Shown here: positions 21,526 through 28,034 of the stretch, piece after piece | Layout of the letters: every line of letters begins with the position of its first letter | Numbering within the stretch: position 1 is the first letter of the stretch | IMG/VR virus record: IMGVR_UViG_3300046536_000269 | Span: 1-37,847 of that record | Strand: one strand, 5' to 3' | Origin: a virus | DNA: 37,847 nt | Notes under the pieces: generated by a model | Seen by the model: the letters and a program-made list of their open reading frames with translations, nothing else | Told to the model about the DNA's origin: nothing | The model's database searches: none | Made by a program: the position numbers and the translations under genes

Positions 21526-21546
21526 GTGCCTACAGAAATGCCTACA
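21526..21546 (+). repeat. Tandem arm-type repeats, distal side of attP
   Basis: GTGCCTACA (21526-21534) and ATGCCTACA (21538-21546) are direct repeats spaced 12 bp apart. They match the copies near the int start on the other side of the core, the usual geometry of integrase arm sites. Confidence 0.6.
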
Positions 21547-21685
21547 GCGTCGCGCCGCTAAGGATGGGCGCCATTCACCCATCCTAGCAAGACGTTTGCG
21601 CCCGCTCCTCGCCCGCCTTGACCGCCGATAACTTGCCGTAAACCCAACTCTGCCACCATGCCTTATCAATAACGATGAGGCCACA
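21547..21685. other. Non-coding leader before the PAAR cassette
   Basis: Contains an inverted repeat AGGATGGG/CCCATCCT (21561-21585) without a T run, then GC-rich sequence to the PAAR gene. GATGAGGCCACA precedes the ATG. No clear -35/-10 pair is visible. Confidence 0.4.
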
Positions 21686-22222
21686 ATGATCTACAAACGC
21701 TACCACATCAGACTCGGAGCTAAGACCACCGCAGGCGGGGCAGTCAAGACTGCCAGTTCATTATGCAGCCTGGATGGAGTCGGGTTTGCTCTTGAGGGCG
21801 ACAAGGTAGACTGCTCAGCTTGCGGCACGGAAGGCTTCATCCAGTGCATCCAGCCGCGACTACCCGACCGCTTTAATGGCGTAGAGTATGCGCTGAGCGG
21901 CGACCTCTGCATCTGCAACTGCCGGCCAGCACCCAAGTTGATCGCGGATCAAAGTGCGAAGTCCCAAACGTTTCTTTTCGCCGATGAGGATCTGACGCGC
22001 GGTGAGGATTTGGCGACCGGCCCAGCGTATGACGAGCAGCCGCGACTGGTAGCGCCGCCGATTGAGGGACTGCCCTATTGCGTCGAGACTGCGGACGGTC
22101 GCATCTTCTCTGGCCGCACCGGGCGCGACGGACTATTGCCGCGCGTGGCTACCGAGGGCGAAGGCGAATATCACGTCTATTGGGGCGATGAGGCGCTGCA
22201 TCGGCAAGGGGCGACAGCATGA
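21686..22222 (+). CDS. PAAR-repeat protein with C-terminal extension
   Basis: The 178-aa protein has an N-terminal PAAR domain (about residues 5-88): HIRLGAKTTAGGAVKTASS, GDKVDCSACGTEGFIQCIQP and ALSGDLCICNCRPAPKLIAD, with Cys residues placed to bind the tip metal. PAAR proteins cap the VgrG spike of type VI secretion systems and some phage spikes, and carry toxins. The C-terminal part (about 125-175: PYCVETADGRIFSGRTGRDG, then EYHVYWGDEAL) resembles the small transthyretin-like domain common after PAAR. It is the first gene of a plus-strand cassette beside attP and overlaps the Tae4-like gene (ATGA). With no VgrG here, it would need a host spike or the phage tail tip. Confidence 0.82.
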   Translation: MIYKRYHIRLGAKTTAGGAVKTASSLCSLDGVGFALEGDKVDCSACGTEGFIQCIQPRLPDRFNGVEYALSGDLCICNCRPAPKLIADQSAKSQTFLFADEDLTRGEDLATGPAYDEQPRLVAPPIEGLPYCVETADGRIFSGRTGRDGLLPRVATEGEGEYHVYWGDEALHRQGATA

Positions 22223-22836
22223 CGCGGGCGCTTACGCAGCAGGCCCGGGTGCGGACCAATACGACGCGGGATTCGGTGTGCTCGATCAGCGTGCCAGCCG
22301 TGACATTCGCCCAGTTGTGGGCCGCTTACCCGGGCGGGCATCCGTACGTCGATGCTAATGGTAAGACGCCAGCGGGCTACGAGAACCAATGCGCGATCAA
22401 CCTAAGTGCTGCGATTCATGGTGCCGGTATTGAAATGAAGAGTTTCCGGGGTGCGACCGTCACGCTGCTAAATGGGCGCAGGGCTGCGACATCTGCCAGC
22501 CAGCTCGCCAATTGGCTGAAGCAGCAGCCATTTTGCGGCCTACCGATGGCACCGGAAAACGTGGCTGGCGATGGCTGGCAGGATAAGATCAAGGGCCGTA
22601 CAGGTATCGTGTACTTCGAGGACTACTGGGCGCGCAACGAGCAGGAGAAAGCGGCGAATAGGCCGACAGGCGATCATATCGACCTGTGGAATGGGGCGCG
22701 GCTAACCGCGGTTGGGTGGGAGTTCTTCTCGGCGTGGGGCCGGCGCATCGGCGTTAATTCGTTCATGCCCGGCACTGACCGGGGCTATTCCGACGTGCGG
22801 AAGGCCACGGCGATACTGTTTTGGGAGGTCAAGTGA
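22219..22836 (+). CDS. Tae4-family peptidoglycan amidase (type VI effector-like)
   Basis: The 205-aa protein matches Tae4: LWAAYPGG near the N-terminus, YENQCAINLSAAIHGAG with catalytic Cys58, KGRTGIVYFEDYW (about 125-137) and GDHIDLWNGARLT with His153 and Asp155. Tae4 enzymes cut the D-Glu-mDAP bond of peptidoglycan stems and are injected by type VI systems into rival cells. There is no signal peptide. It is translationally coupled to the PAAR gene, as effectors often are. It could instead act as a phage lysin, but a separate glucosaminidase lysin exists at 26765-27223. Confidence 0.85.
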   Translation: MTRALTQQARVRTNTTRDSVCSISVPAVTFAQLWAAYPGGHPYVDANGKTPAGYENQCAINLSAAIHGAGIEMKSFRGATVTLLNGRRAATSASQLANWLKQQPFCGLPMAPENVAGDGWQDKIKGRTGIVYFEDYWARNEQEKAANRPTGDHIDLWNGARLTAVGWEFFSAWGRRIGVNSFMPGTDRGYSDVRKATAILFWEVK

Positions 22837-23135
22837 AGCGCATCGTAGTTGGTATGGCGGGGTTAGTCTATGGGCTGCTGCTGATGTGGCTCTGCCTTCG
22901 CCTCACGAGCTACATCGAATCAATCACGCCACGCGCAGCCAGTCATGGCTGCATCGACTCTGAGGACTGCACGACGCTAGATGGCATTGCGATGAGCCTG
23001 ATCGCGTTCGGGCCGGCGGTCCTTTTTGCCATCCTGAATGCAGTTGCGTGGAAGCGCTGGCCGGTTCGCACTTGGGCCGCACGGTCAGGCATCGCCACCT
23101 TGCTTATCGTCGCCCTCTATGGCGCGCTGGCATGA
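22833..23135 (+). CDS. Three-span membrane protein of the PAAR-Tae4 cassette
   Basis: GTG start overlapping the preceding TGA, with GGGAGG upstream. The 100-aa protein has membrane segments at about residues 4-26, 53-71 and 83-99, and a loop with two Cys (SHGCIDSEDC) between the first two. It is not similar to the known Tae4 immunity protein Tai4, which is a helical periplasmic protein. It may be a membrane immunity protein, a holin for the amidase, or unrelated. Confidence 0.65.
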   Translation: MKRIVVGMAGLVYGLLLMWLCLRLTSYIESITPRAASHGCIDSEDCTTLDGIAMSLIAFGPAVLFAILNAVAWKRWPVRTWAARSGIATLLIVALYGALA

Positions 23136-23326
23136 CGCCGCGCACCGACCACATCACCGCCATGCGCGTTGACCTGACACTGATGCTGCTGCCGGCGATT
23201 AGCTGGTGGGAGGCTGCGTGGGCGCTTGCTGCAAATGGTGTGCCGCTTGAGGTAGCGGCGCGGGTGTTGGCTTTGCCGCTGGAGCGGCGGGCGCAGCAAT
23301 CCCCCGTACTCAGGAAGCAGCCTTGA
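23132..23326 (+). CDS. Small helical protein ending the PAAR-Tae4 cassette
   Basis: The 64-aa product (MTPRTDHITAMRVDLTLMLL then WWEAAWALAANGVPLEVAAR) looks like one helical domain with an amphipathic, partly hydrophobic middle. Its ATG overlaps the previous stop. The last 17 bases overlap the end of the convergent metallophosphoesterase gene. Function unknown; too short for most immunity proteins but not excluded. Confidence 0.55.
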   Translation: MTPRTDHITAMRVDLTLMLLPAISWWEAAWALAANGVPLEVAARVLALPLERRAQQSPVLRKQP

Positions 23327-24503
23327 TCTGCCCTTTGATCATATCGAAGCTGATAGTGATACGCCCGACCTCGCCGTAGTCCCGATGGTACGTGATTACC
23401 TTGGCGTCTCGGCCAGTAATCCAGCCGCCGCGAGCTGCATAGGCATCGGGCGCCGCTAAGGTACGGTGCTGCTCGACGATCATCAGGTTGTTTTCTTTGA
23501 CATCAACATGATGCAAGTGGCCGGTGTGCGCGTATGCGTACTTGGTGCGGCCAAACATCTCGCGGAACTGGGCGGCGAACACCTCCGAGACGTTGGCGAT
23601 TTTCCGCTTGTGGCCGTGGTGGGTGAAGATCGCCACCTTGCCGAACTCGTAGGCATTGTACGGCGACGGACTGGTATCAACGGTGACGCGCGGATTGTTT
23701 TCGTACAGCACGGCGATCCACTCGCGGAGCCAGACTTGGCTCACTGGGTCATGATTCGCGTCGGCCATGATGATGTGCAGGTACTCATGCTTGGCGAGCA
23801 GCATATCGATCACGCGCCGCAGGACGCGGATGGCGATCCGGACGAGCTTCGGGAAGCGGGTGTCGGCATCAAGCAAGTGCTTGGATGCCGGGGTGACGGC
23901 ATCGAAGCCATCCCAGTGGAGCAGATCAGAAATTTGTGCCAGGATCGCGGTCTTTGCGTTCGGCGACTGAGCGATCGCGCGCTCGAACCACGCCACAAGG
24001 GTTTGCTCGGCAATATCGATGTCCCAACTGGCTCCGGTCTCAGGCGCCCAACTGAGCGCGCCCATGTGGAAATCTGTGATAACGAAGCAGTTGAGCAGAT
24101 CGTCGTTGCCGACAGGGCCGGTGTACTTCTGGCGCGGCAGTCGCGGCAGTTCCTCCGCCATCGCAGCGAACGCTTCGCGCATGATCTCTGCTTGCCGCTC
24201 CTTGTCCGGGTTGGCGATTACCCACTGTTGGCCGACCGAGCCATCCTCCTTGTAATTCGTGCTGATGTGCCCAACGATGAAGCCATCGGGCACCGTCCGC
24301 GTCATGCTGTGGGCTGGCGAATACCCCCTGAGCGCTGCCGCCCTCTTCAGGCTCGCCATCGAGTCGCCGACAGCGTTCTTCGTCACACCCAGCGCCTTAG
24401 CCGCCGCGCGCATGCTGCCGTGTTCCTCGATGGCCTTGACGTACTCGATCTGGCGCACGGTGGCGAACTCGATCAGCTTCGGGTCAATGATGTTCTGGGT
24501 CAT
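23310..24503 (-). CDS. Winged-helix plus metallophosphoesterase fusion
   Basis: The 397-aa protein has an N-terminal helix-turn-helix (about 14-55, with YVKAIEEHGSMRAAAKALGV) and a calcineurin-like phosphoesterase domain (about 130-390). Metal ligands are visible: TDFHMG (Asp144, His146), ISDLLH (Asp193), ADANHD (Asn250, His251), THHGHKR and TGHLHH (His329, His331). Such enzymes hydrolyse phosphodiesters or phosphomonoesters; the substrate is unknown. It is the last gene of the late block, read from AAGGAACGC-ATG, and the HTH suggests action at DNA. It may be a nuclease or DNA-end phosphatase, by inference. Confidence 0.78.
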   Translation of the reverse strand: MTQNIIDPKLIEFATVRQIEYVKAIEEHGSMRAAAKALGVTKNAVGDSMASLKRAAALRGYSPAHSMTRTVPDGFIVGHISTNYKEDGSVGQQWVIANPDKERQAEIMREAFAAMAEELPRLPRQKYTGPVGNDDLLNCFVITDFHMGALSWAPETGASWDIDIAEQTLVAWFERAIAQSPNAKTAILAQISDLLHWDGFDAVTPASKHLLDADTRFPKLVRIAIRVLRRVIDMLLAKHEYLHIIMADANHDPVSQVWLREWIAVLYENNPRVTVDTSPSPYNAYEFGKVAIFTHHGHKRKIANVSEVFAAQFREMFGRTKYAYAHTGHLHHVDVKENNLMIVEQHRTLAAPDAYAARGGWITGRDAKVITYHRDYGEVGRITISFDMIKGQIKAAS

Positions 24504-24555
24504 GCGTTCCTTGTGCTCGCTGTGCGTTATAATCTCAATAATCCAAGAGGGCGCG
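24504..24555. promoter_or_regulatory. Short divergent intergenic region
   Basis: Fifty-two bases between the metallophosphoesterase gene and a lone plus-strand gene. TATAAT at 24528-24533 is a perfect -10 box for the plus-strand gene, but no good -35 sits 17 bases upstream, so the promoter call is weak. Confidence 0.35.
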
Positions 24556-24810
24556 ATGCGAAAAATTGATCACTTCAAGGCAAAGGGCGGGCAACTGGTT
24601 TCGATCAGGGACTCGCTGACTTGCGCCGGATCGAAGGCAACTTGGTCTGGCGCGACGAAGCGGTTTTGGGTGAAGGCTCAATACATTGAGGCGCTCGGCG
24701 ACGTCGCGCCCTCATGCGGTGATCCGCTGGAGGTCTACCTTCTCGAAGATGCCGAGCCGGATCCAGCTCCTGCTGCTGGATGGTGCTATGCGCGAGGCTT
24801 CTTCGGCTGA
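24556..24810 (+). CDS. Lone plus-strand gene within the late region, unknown function
   Basis: The 84-aa protein starts MRKIDHFKAKGGQLVSIRDS and continues CAGSKATWSGATKRFWVKAQ; the C-terminus is acidic and then ends in GWCYARGFFG. AAGAGGGCG lies before the ATG. It is the only plus-strand gene between about 23.3 and 37.8 kb, the position of a moron acquired separately and expressed on its own. No family recognised. Confidence 0.6.
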   Translation: MRKIDHFKAKGGQLVSIRDSLTCAGSKATWSGATKRFWVKAQYIEALGDVAPSCGDPLEVYLLEDAEPDPAPAAGWCYARGFFG

Positions 24811-24834
24811 CGCCCGGCGATCGAACCTACTCAA

Positions 24835-25299
24835 TTACGCTGCTTGCGGTGCCGGTGTTGCGGTATCCGGCTCCCAGTGCGAACCGCCACCGATACGCAC
24901 GCCGGCATAGATCGCCATCGCCCGGAGGCGTGGAACGCCATTGAGAATGCACGCTTCGTAGAGCATCCGGTCGGCCACATCACGCGGAATGCTGTGCGTG
25001 CTGTAGGCTAGGTCGTGCGGTAGCGACTCTTCCTGCTCGTTGTCGCCCATGAAGGCCAAGGCGATCTGCGGCTTCGAACACAGGTCGGTCACGAAGCCGG
25101 CCGGCGTATCCATCAGGCCGGGCATGGCCGGATCGGGCTCCGCGATGCCTGCGCCCTTGCGGTAGACCGCGACGACATCGGACAGGTAGCGGAAGCGCGT
25201 GAGGACGCGCCACAGTTGCCGACCATCGCGGGTAAGCATCGGGCGGCCCTGCGGATCGCGCATCAGCTCAAGGTCGAGCGGGTCGAGGAAGGCGCTCAT
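24835..25299 (-). CDS. DUF1353 family protein
   Basis: The 154-aa protein shows DUF1353 hallmarks: TPAGFVTDLCSKPQ, LPHDLAYSTH (the PHD-x-x-Y motif) and a C-terminal ADRMLYEACILNGVPRLRAM. The family is widespread in phages near lysis or tail genes and has been compared with small metallopeptidase-like folds; its activity is not established. The start at 25297-25299 overlaps the upstream stop by four bases. Confidence 0.85.
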   Translation of the reverse strand: MSAFLDPLDLELMRDPQGRPMLTRDGRQLWRVLTRFRYLSDVVAVYRKGAGIAEPDPAMPGLMDTPAGFVTDLCSKPQIALAFMGDNEQEESLPHDLAYSTHSIPRDVADRMLYEACILNGVPRLRAMAIYAGVRIGGGSHWEPDTATPAPQAA

Positions 25300-25610
25300 G
25301 CCGTCACGATCTCGCCGTCGGTGATGAAGCCGTGCCAGCACCGTGCCGGATATTCGCGCTGGATCGAAGGCGTCAGCGTCAGCGTCTCGAACGTGTCGCC
25401 CGTGCGCTGCCATCCGCGCCCCGGGTATATCGGGCCGAGCCCGTCAACTGGGTTAGCGAACGGCACGAACAAATCGTGTTCGCACCCGCACGGGCAATTC
25501 AGACTTACGCCGACAGCCTCGCGGCGCGGTATCGGGAGGCCAGTAGCCGTATCGGTGACGCCTTCGCCGCCGGAACCGACCCATTCAGGACTCAGATCGA
25601 TGAGCCTCAT
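25296..25610 (-). CDS. DUF6527-like protein
   Basis: The 104-aa protein contains LNCPCGCEHDLFVPF, WQRTGDTFETLTLTPSI and CWHGFITDGEI. This CPCG ... LTPSI ... C-H-x-F-I-x-G pattern is that of small DUF6527-type zinc-binding proteins, often found beside DUF1353-like genes in phages. The start at 25608-25610 overlaps the upstream gene by four bases. Function unknown. Confidence 0.8.
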   Translation of the reverse strand: MRLIDLSPEWVGSGGEGVTDTATGLPIPRREAVGVSLNCPCGCEHDLFVPFANPVDGLGPIYPGRGWQRTGDTFETLTLTPSIQREYPARCWHGFITDGEIVTA

Positions 25611-25879
25611 TGCGCACCCGCTTTCGCCGCGTCCGCTGCATTCATGGCAGCCCACGCGTTGTGCGTCGACTGAACGCCGCTGCCGATGCTGGCGAACAGG
25701 TTTGCCAGTTGCTCGGTCGGCAGCAGACCAGCTTCGTTTGCCTGCATCGCCTTTTGCATCAGTTCGATACCGAGGGCGACAGCGGCCACACGCGGATCAG
25801 CGGCGGCGAGCGTCGGCGCGAGTGCGACAGCGGTTTGCAGCGCGGCGCCTGCGATGTTTTCGGCTTCGGTCGTCATCAT
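25607..25879 (-). CDS. Small Ala-rich helical protein of the lysis region
   Basis: The 90-aa protein begins MMTTEAENIAGAALQTAVAL and has VAAVALGIELMQKAMQANEA; mostly Ala/Leu helices without a clear membrane span. AAGGAGCA directly precedes the ATG, and the start overlaps the stop of the fusion gene upstream. Small proteins of this type are common near phage lysis genes; function unknown. Confidence 0.65.
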   Translation of the reverse strand: MMTTEAENIAGAALQTAVALAPTLAAADPRVAAVALGIELMQKAMQANEAGLLPTEQLANLFASIGSGVQSTHNAWAAMNAADAAKAGAQ

Positions 25880-26397
25880 TGCTCCTTGTGGATAGCTTCG
25901 AGGATCAGCATCGAGGTCACGGCGGCAGTCACTTTCTGCGTTGCTGCGGTCGCATCGGTCGGCAGCGGTCCCGTGCAGACCGGCGTAATCTGGCTGTCGA
26001 TGAGCGTCACCTGGTCGATTTGGGCTTTGTTCAGCTTGCCCGCCTGGCGCAGTTCGAGCGCCGTTGCGAAGGCTGCCCCGTAGGTTGCACAGGCTTGCGT
26101 ATAGGTCGCCTGCGTGCTCTGCGGCTGCCCGGTAGCGCATCCCGCCAGCGCCAGTGCCGAGCCCAGCGCCAGCACGCCCAGCATCGCCGGGAGCGCGTTT
26201 CCCGCTTTCTTGTCGGTCGGCGCGGCAGGCGAGCTTGTGCCCATATCGCGCAGCACAAGGCCAATCGTACCGACAGCCATGCCGATGTTGAAGCGCAGGA
26301 AGTCAGGGCGCAGCGTCGGGTCGAGGAATGCCATGATGGCCCACGCGATGTATCCGGTAGCGCCGATCGTGATCTGGACTGCGGTTTTCAGTTGCAT
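25876..26397 (-). CDS. Membrane protein fused to a lipoprotein-like domain
   Basis: The 173-aa protein has two membrane segments at its N-terminus (about residues 6-27 and 37-52, IGATGYIAWAIMAFLD and GMAVGTIGLVL), a short linker, then MLGVLALGSALALAGCATGQ (from residue 72), which looks like a complete lipoprotein signal with lipobox LAGC. The rest is helical with DQVTLIDSQITPVC. AAGGAGAACC sets the start at 26397. It reads as a holin-like protein fused to a lipoprotein; alternatively the ATG at residue 72 (26182-26184) could start a separate lipoprotein, though no clear ribosome binding site precedes it. Confidence 0.65.
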   Translation of the reverse strand: MQLKTAVQITIGATGYIAWAIMAFLDPTLRPDFLRFNIGMAVGTIGLVLRDMGTSSPAAPTDKKAGNALPAMLGVLALGSALALAGCATGQPQSTQATYTQACATYGAAFATALELRQAGKLNKAQIDQVTLIDSQITPVCTGPLPTDATAATQKVTAAVTSMLILEAIHKEQ

Positions 26398-26768
26398 GCT
26401 GGTTCTCCTTCGGTAGTAAGTGCGAGCGGGCGAGCCTTGACCTTTGCGCGCCAAATGGCGGCGTCGGCTTCGACGGTCGGGTTGAATGCCTTGAACGAGC
26501 CCAAGTGGCCCCATGCGAGATGGCAGTTAATGCCGCCCTTGCCTGCCTCGCAAAGCGTGATCAGGTTCGATGGGTCTAATTCCAGCGACGGGTCGAGATG
26601 GAACGGATTTTTGTGATGCACCTGGAGCTTCTCGGTGCCGCCACACACGACGCAGCACGGATTGGCTTTCAGGTGCTCGGCGCGCACGCGGGGCCAGCTA
26701 CCGGAGCGCTTGGCGGTCAGTGGATGCTTGCCCTTCGCGGCGTCGATCAGGTGTCGGACGATGCTCAT
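26388..26768 (-). CDS. HNH endonuclease-like protein
   Basis: The 126-aa protein has the HNH core CCVVCGGTEKLQVHHKNPFH followed by LELDPSNLITLC and INCHLAWGHLG, with paired Cys for zinc. Phage HNH proteins often cut DNA at packaging; this one lies between the lysin and holin/lipoprotein genes, overlapping both, rather than next to terminase. It may be a packaging nuclease or an invading selfish element now coupled to its neighbours. Confidence 0.82.
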   Translation of the reverse strand: MSIVRHLIDAAKGKHPLTAKRSGSWPRVRAEHLKANPCCVVCGGTEKLQVHHKNPFHLDPSLELDPSNLITLCEAGKGGINCHLAWGHLGSFKAFNPTVEADAAIWRAKVKARPLALTTEGEPACN

Positions 26769-27223
26769 TTGCCCTCCGCTGTGTCGAAGCGCGCGAGGTC
26801 GTGGCCGCGAATGATCGAAATCAGCTTGTCGGCGTAGCCGGGGTCCGTCGCATACCCTGCCTTCGCGGCGGTGCGCGCCCAGCCCTCGCCGGTCGTCTGC
26901 CCGAAGCACGCGGCGTAGCGCGGATTGCGGACGAAGAACTGCGCATGATCGAGCAGGCAGTCGGACCAGTTGGGGTAAGCACGGAACTTGGCGATGATGG
27001 GGGCCGGCTTGCCGTTCACGAACTCGTGCGTCGAAATGTCGACGGTCGGCCCCTTCCAACTCGGATCGGCCTTGATGCCGAAAAGGTTGTTGCCGGGGGC
27101 TCGTGCGCCCCAGCTTGATTCAAGTGCGGACTGTGCGAGCGTGAAGCTGGCCGGGATACCGCTGATCTTCTGGCAGGCTTGCGCGCCGGATGCCAGTTTG
27201 GCGAGGAAATCGGTAGGTGTCAT
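26765..27223 (-). CDS. Endolysin: FlgJ/GH73-type glucosaminidase
   Basis: The 152-aa enzyme begins MTPTDFLAKLASGAQACQKI, then GIPASFTLAQSALESSWGAR with probable catalytic Glu35, GNNLFGIKADPSWKG and ending ATDPGYADKLISIIRGHDLA. These are the motifs of peptidoglycan glucosaminidases of the flagellar FlgJ/GH73 group. It has no signal peptide, so release would need the holin encoded just upstream. GAAGGCGTGAGC precedes the ATG at 27221-27223. Confidence 0.88.
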   Translation of the reverse strand: MTPTDFLAKLASGAQACQKISGIPASFTLAQSALESSWGARAPGNNLFGIKADPSWKGPTVDISTHEFVNGKPAPIIAKFRAYPNWSDCLLDHAQFFVRNPRYAACFGQTTGEGWARTAAKAGYATDPGYADKLISIIRGHDLARFDTAEGK

Positions 27224-27225
27224 GC

Positions 27226-27486
27226 TCACGCCTTCGGCAAGTGCTGAAGCAGCCAAGCCAGCGCCGCGCCCAGCGACGACGCCGCGCCGCCAACGACCAT
27301 CAGCGTTTTCCAGCCCCCGCGCGCCTCCGAAAGAGTAAGCAGCACCTGATCAAGTTTGATGGTCAGTTGTTGATTGCTCTCTTGGAGGTCGGCCATGCCT
27401 TGAGTGAGGTTCCCGACTTGCACTTCGAGCCGGGCGATGTTGATGCGCGCTGTCGCCAACGCTTCTGCTTGGGAGTGTTCGTTCAC
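27226..27486 (-). CDS. XhlA-like holin or holin accessory protein
   Basis: The 86-aa protein has an N-terminal coiled coil (NIARLEVQVGNLTQGMADLQ, then LTIKLDQVLLTLS) and one C-terminal membrane span (TLMVVGGAASSLGAALAWLL), the layout of XhlA/hemolysin-type phage holins. GTG start. It ends two bases before the endolysin start, so the two form a lysis pair. It lies just after a terminator. Confidence 0.72.
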   Translation of the reverse strand: MNEHSQAEALATARINIARLEVQVGNLTQGMADLQESNQQLTIKLDQVLLTLSEARGGWKTLMVVGGAASSLGAALAWLLQHLPKA

Positions 27487-27509
27487 GGACGGTCCATATG
27501 GTGAGCAGC

Positions 27510-27537
27510 AAAAGAAAAAGCCGCTCGAAGGCGGCTT
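27510..27537 (-). terminator. Terminator between tail fibre block and lysis cassette
   Basis: On the minus strand AAGCCGC-CTTCGA-GCGGCTT is followed by TTTCTTTT. The stem pairs perfectly over seven bases. It would separate tail transcription from the lysis genes. Confidence 0.8.
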
Positions 27538-27558
27538 GGGTGGTGGATTAGGTTGGGG

Positions 27559-28029
27559 TCAGCTTGGCCATGCCATCGTCGGCAGCATCGCCAGCAACTC
27601 GGCAATCGTCGGCTGCGGAATCGTGCCCGCCGTTACCTGATCCAGCGTGGCATAGGCTTTGTCCCACACCGCGTCACGCCATGCCATGCAGGCATCGGCT
27701 TCTGCCTTGAACGTGGTATTGGTCGATGCTGCGTATGAGCAGGCAGACAGGATGCCGAAGTAGCGGCGCTCCTGTACTTTCGTATCGAGCATCGAAAGAA
27801 TCGCAGCCACGTATTCCGATTCGGTCGGGAGCGCGGGTGGTGCGGGCGGGGTCAACTCCAGCCCATCGCGCGCGGCGTTGGCGCGATAAGTGACCCATGC
27901 GGCGGCCTGCGCCTCATCGATCACGATCATGCGCGCGGCGTGGTCCTCGGGCGGAACCTGCAGGTAGCAGCCATCGAGGGTGCCGTTGGGCTGGTAGGTG
28001 ACGTAGCGTTGATGAGCGTTGCTGGTCAT
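27559..28029 (-). CDS. Tail fibre assembly-like protein
   Basis: The 156-aa protein begins TSNAHQRYVTYQPNGTLDGC and has a C-terminal helical half with RRYFGILSACSYAASTNTTF and AACMAWRD-type sequence (DACMAWRDAVWDKAYATLDQ), found in small proteins that follow phage tail fibre genes and act as chaperones or caps. It is the last gene of the tail block. The role is inferred from position and similarity. Confidence 0.68.
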   Translation of the reverse strand: MTSNAHQRYVTYQPNGTLDGCYLQVPPEDHAARMIVIDEAQAAAWVTYRANAARDGLELTPPAPPALPTESEYVAAILSMLDTKVQERRYFGILSACSYAASTNTTFKAEADACMAWRDAVWDKAYATLDQVTAGTIPQPTIAELLAMLPTMAWPS

Positions 28030-28034
28030 TTTGA

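Noticed and set aside
21463-21560. Complete tRNA gene at the att site
   Set aside because: Only the T loop to CCA end is present; the upstream bases do not form T, anticodon or D arms.
21561-21585. Terminator before the PAAR gene
   Set aside because: The inverted repeat lacks a T run on either strand.
24505-24533. Strong promoter for the lone plus-strand gene
   Set aside because: TATAAT is perfect, but the base positions for -35 (24505-24510, CGTTCC) do not match, so only a weak call is made.
23466-24569. 367-codon plus-strand frame opposite the metallophosphoesterase
   Set aside because: The minus frame has all metal-binding motifs; the plus frame is Arg/His-rich shadow sequence.
25216-26616. 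466-codon plus-strand frame across the lysis region
   Set aside because: It crosses five well-supported overlapping minus-strand genes and has no recognisable domain.
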